9,936 nucleotides of DNA, taken from contig CAKMQO010000124.1 of assembly GCA_927911695.1 (NCBI GenBank), positions 1-9,936 on the forward strand, given 5' to 3'. Of this stretch, positions 6,629 to 9,936 are shown in pieces. Below the pieces are notes generated by a model. That model did not search any database. It saw nothing but the letters and a program-made list of their open reading frames with translations, and was not told where the DNA came from. The stretch's first letter is position 1, and the number at the start of each line of letters is the position of its first letter. The position numbers were made by a program, and so were the translations under genes. The stretch comes from an uncultured Gemella sp. (GTDB lineage Bacteria; Bacillota; Bacilli; Staphylococcales; Gemellaceae).

Positions 6629-6657
6629 ATTATACCACAATTAGACTCTACTAACAA
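6629..6657 (-). promoter_or_regulatory. SigA promoter of the NagB-like/MenF-like/EamA operon
   Basis: TTGTTA (6652-6657), a 17-bp spacer and an extended -10, TGG-TATAAT (TATAAT at 6629-6634), form a near-consensus minus-strand promoter. The start would be near 6622, giving a leader of about 28 nt before the GTG at 6594. It lies within the 99 bp after the addA stop, so the operon does not depend on addA transcription. No terminator was seen after addA. Confidence 0.8.
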
Positions 6658-6693
6658 CGTGATAAAATTCCATAATTATACTATTGTTTTAAG

Positions 6694-9600
6694 TTACTCT
6701 ATTTCAATTAAACTTGACAGAACATAAGAATATACATAAGTTTTAATATTATTTAATTTATAATATTCCGCTACCGCTTCTTTATAAATTCTAAGTTGTT
6801 CTCTGTGTCTATCTCGTAAAACTTCTTCTCCGTTCCTACTAGTCACGTGGTCCGTTTTATAATCTACAATAATTGCTTCCTCATCAGAAATTTTCATAAA
6901 TAAATCGACAACCCCTTGTAGTATTACATCTATATCACTTTCACTATCATTATATAATTCTTTTGCCTTCTTAGCGGTTGTGAATGCTATCTCCGTTTGG
7001 CAAAATTCACTTTTAGCTACTACTTTTATTAACTCACTATTAATAAAGTTAGTAATCTTTTCCAAATCGTCTTTATTATTTATATTATCAAATTCCTCTT
7101 GAGATAGTATTCTGTGTTCTTTTATATTCTGTAGTAAATTATCTGTTTTCTTTAAGCTATAGATATAATTCACTACATCCGAAATCTCTACTCCTGCTCT
7201 AGTATCATTAACTATCTTTTCAAAAAGTTTATGAATGATATTTCCTCGCAAAATTGCCTTACTAGTAGATGTTGATTTTTTTAATGTAGTTAATTCTAGG
7301 TATCCTCGTTTTTCTTTTTTATGATTCCACTCATGATCTTTAGTATTAATTTTTTTCAAGGCACTATATGAAGTTTTAGCAGGAAATACTTTGTTTTTTA
7401 CTTCAATCGTAACATTATCACTTTGCTTGCTAGATTCATCCTGTTGTTTACTCTCGAATTGCTTATAAAAATCTTGTAAATTAAAGTCCGAATTATCTTC
7501 TTCATCTTTTACAAGCGGCTCACTTTCATAATCTTTAAACAAAGCATCTTTTTCATTTTCAAAAATAAACTCTTCTCCATAATCACTTAGTAGATTATTT
7601 AATATTTTCTCGAAATTATCATCCTCTATTAAAGCTTGATATAACGGTTTATCTTTAGCTTTCTCATTATTTAATTCTACTCCATTTGGGCTCACAAGAT
7701 GTAGCGAGTTTTCAGCACGAGTCAGTGCAACATATAAATTACGTACTTCTTCTTCTCTCTCACATAATTTTATTAAGATACTATTATATTTATACAACTG
7801 ATTTAATTTTTCTATATTACTAGAAATCAAACCAAACTTTTGACCTAACTCTTCTGCGTTTATACTTAAACCAAAGATTTCTGTGAATAATAATTCACCT
7901 GTATAACCTCTTTTACTAAATGAAGTATCTAAATCGGCCACAAAAACTATCTTATATTCTAATCCTTTTGAAATATGAATTGTAGATAAAGTTACACTAT
8001 CATTTGGCGTACGTTTTTTCGTTTCAAAAACCTCATCATTTTTAATAATTTTTAATTGATTTACCAAGCTACTCAATTTATTATCTATATTTTGATAATC
8101 TTTAACAATATCTAAAAAGTTTTCATAATAATCTAATTCTTCATCATTTACATCAATTGTTACTAAATAATTTTTAAAATCTATATCAATAGCTATACAC
8201 TCCAATAGGCTTGGAAGTGAATTGTTTAAACTAAAATTCAACCATTTTTTTAATAAATTTACAGTGTTATAATCTTTTTTTCTTCTCGCTATTTTGTAAT
8301 TTTTCAAAAAGATTTTTCCCTTTTGTTATCGATAATTTTAATAATTCATCATTACTGTAATCAAATATCTCAGTATGTAAAATTGCAAGTAAACTAGCGT
8401 CTCTATTCGTATTATCTAAAAATCTAAGAATATTAAATAAAATATTAAATGCATTTGATTCAGTAAATCCTACCTTTTCTTTAAAGAATAACGGTATATT
8501 GTATTTAGCAAAAACTTCTTTAAAACTAGACATTTTTGTACTATTTCTAACTAAAATAGCATAATCACTATACTTTTTACCATTTTTTATACCTAATAAT
8601 ATTTCATAGGCAATATTTTCTATAGATTGTTCTCTATAAGATTTTTTATCTTCTAAAATTTCACCTGTAAAATAATTAGTCTTACCATTAATTAACCTAG
8701 TTGGTATAATTTCAGTACTATTCTTTTCTTTTGCTTTTGGATAATATAGTGCACTATCTTCTCCATAACTTACCCCAGCATTTTTATTCCCCATAAGTCT
8801 ATTAAAAATATAATTACTAGATTTTAATATATTAATATCACTTCTAAAGTTTTCTTTTAGAACTATACAGATTCCTTCAGAATCATCTTCAAAAAAATAT
8901 TCTTGTTTCTCAGAATAATCATCGATTTCTAGTTTTTATAACTATTATATTTCTGTTCAAATAAATCAGGATTTGATCCTCTAAAGCCATAGATTGCTTG
9001 TTTTACATCCCCTACCCTAAAGAAGTAAACTCCCTCTCCTCTAATTAGATTTAAGATATACTCCTGAAGGTTATTATTATCTTGATACTCATCAACATAT
9101 ATTTCTAAGAAATAATTTTTATAGAACTGAGCCGCTTCACTAGGAACAATTTCTCCATTTTCTTCTCTAGTTAATGCCTTTATAGCCAGGTGGTTTAAAT
9201 CAGAAAAGTCTAAAAAGTTATTCTCACGTTTTCTTTTTATGAAGTCATTGTGCAGTTTCTTCAATACACTTGTAATAGACTCAGCCAATAAATTCATTTT
9301 TTCTAACACTTTAAAATAATTTAAATAATCAATAAGAACCTCATGAACTCCACTTAATAATCCCGCATCATAAATATTATCTTCTATCTCTAACTGTGTA
9401 TTAAGCTTACTTATAAGTTCCTCAAACTCTTCAAGTTGTTCTTGAGTACTCTTTATAGAAACCTCATCTTCATCTACATACTTTGCAAGCTTTTCTTTTT
9501 TTTGTTTCATCTAAGTTTACAAGAGAAAGTATATCTAAAGAACTCTCCTTCTTACTATTTATTAAATACTGTTGTACATAATTACAAAAATCTATCGCAG

Positions 9601-9936
9601 TAGCAATATCTTCAGCTTGAGTTAACTCACTAACTTTATTAAACTTATCTATTACACTATTTTCTTCAACTTCAAAATTGTTAGTTACTAAATCGTTTAG
9701 TTTTGTGAATCCTTCCTCTAGATAATTTTGGAAGTTTGGTATATTTAAAAGTTTATAGTATAAATCTATAATATAAGAACTAATATTCTGTTTAGAGCCA
9801 AATACTGTAAATAATAAGTCAGTTGTATTAGAATCTTCCTGTACTAATTTTTCAAGAACATTTCCTATCGTTTCATTCAATAATCCCTTACTATTCGCAA
9901 GTATACTAAAATTAGGTGATAAATATTTAATTTCAT
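6694..9936 (-). CDS. addA: ATP-dependent helicase/nuclease AddA (RexA), 5' end outside the window, three A-run frameshifts
   Basis: AddA is the 3'-5' helicase-nuclease subunit of AddAB, which processes double-strand breaks for RecA. About 1080 residues of roughly 1200 are present; the N-terminus with Walker A lies beyond the right edge. In order come FLDFSDLNHLA, the Walker B EIYVDEYQDNN (about 9090), RVGDVKQAIYGFRGSNPDLF, motif IV ENFRSD (about 8850), motif V TIHISKGLEYKIVF, motif VI EEEVRNLYVALTRAE (about 7720) and the C-terminal nuclease. The nuclease has ILRGNIIHKLFE, QTEIAF, LQGVVDLF and VDYKTD (about 6865) with a later Q-x-x-x-Y. The frame breaks at T8 9496-9503, T5 8933-8937 and T7 8275-8281. 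Changing one base in each (an extra base at the first and third, a missing one at the second) rejoins conserved sequence, including 8795-8928, which carries NFRS. All active-site residues visible here are intact, so errors are likelier than decay. Confidence 0.9.

Noticed and set aside
6595..6657. Upstream start for the NagB-like protein at 6657
   Set aside because: That start falls in the -35 box of a near-consensus promoter; the GTG at 6594 has a perfect Shine-Dalgarno.
6694..8307. Separate short exonuclease/helicase genes instead of one addA
   Set aside because: The pieces carry consecutive AddA motifs in order on one strand and join at homopolymers without loss.
8267..9510. Programmed frameshifting or transcriptional slippage as the reason for the addA breaks
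   Set aside because: Three sites in one gene, one with only five A and one needing the opposite sign, no conserved slippery heptamer or pseudoknot, and similar breaks in unrelated genes make this less likely than sequence error.
1..9936. tRNA, rRNA, CRISPR array, riboswitch or prophage genes
   Set aside because: No cloverleaf, regular spacer repeats, conserved riboswitch core or phage structural proteins were seen.

Overview
This window reads as chromosomal DNA of an AT-rich, low-GC Gram-positive bacterium (Bacillota, class Bacilli). Its Rho and its AddA/RexA are of Bacilli type, ribosome binding sites are AGGAGG-like, promoters are SigA-like and codons strongly favour A/T. Gemella or a close relative is my best guess, but that is an inference from protein resemblance, not a search. 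Every convincing gene is on the minus strand.

Left part (1-1250), accessory and decaying. From the window edge rightwards it holds: a possible end of an ISL3-type insertion sequence; a strong minus-strand terminator (62-91); an enterocin A-type bacteriocin immunity gene (164-454); directly upstream of that gene, a tiny disrupted secreted-peptide gene (471-592) with its own promoter (671-699); the decayed 3' end of a UvrD-like helicase gene (737-1020); and a nested-palindrome, MITE-like repeat (1074-1246). The peptide plus immunity pair looks like a small bacteriocin unit and is the best candidate for an undescribed system.

Middle part (1300-3545). A DedA-family membrane protein (1365-2009, TTG start) has its own promoter with an embedded dyad and a clean terminator. 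Upstream of it is the transcription terminator factor gene rho (2092-3361), whose leader contains a large imperfect stem-loop.

Right part (3546-6657). Three tightly packed genes read right to left from a near-consensus promoter at 6629-6657: a NagB/6-phosphogluconolactonase-like protein, an isochorismate synthase (MenF)-like protein and an EamA/DMT transporter. By eye, both enzyme homologues lack key catalytic residues, so they look like a linked pair of pseudoenzymes. Upstream of this operon lies most of addA (6694-9936), the nuclease-helicase subunit of the AddAB recombination complex; its start is beyond the right edge.

A theme across the window is single-base length changes in A/T homopolymers. 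They break rho, the MenF-like gene, the NagB-like gene, addA (three sites) and the small peptide gene. In each case the neighbouring frame continues the expected family sequence or a plausible peptide. The spread over unrelated and normally conserved genes suggests homopolymer indel errors in the source sequence rather than real decay. The UvrD-like remnant, which also carries stops and missing segments, looks truly decayed. Gene ends below are given with these shifts repaired.
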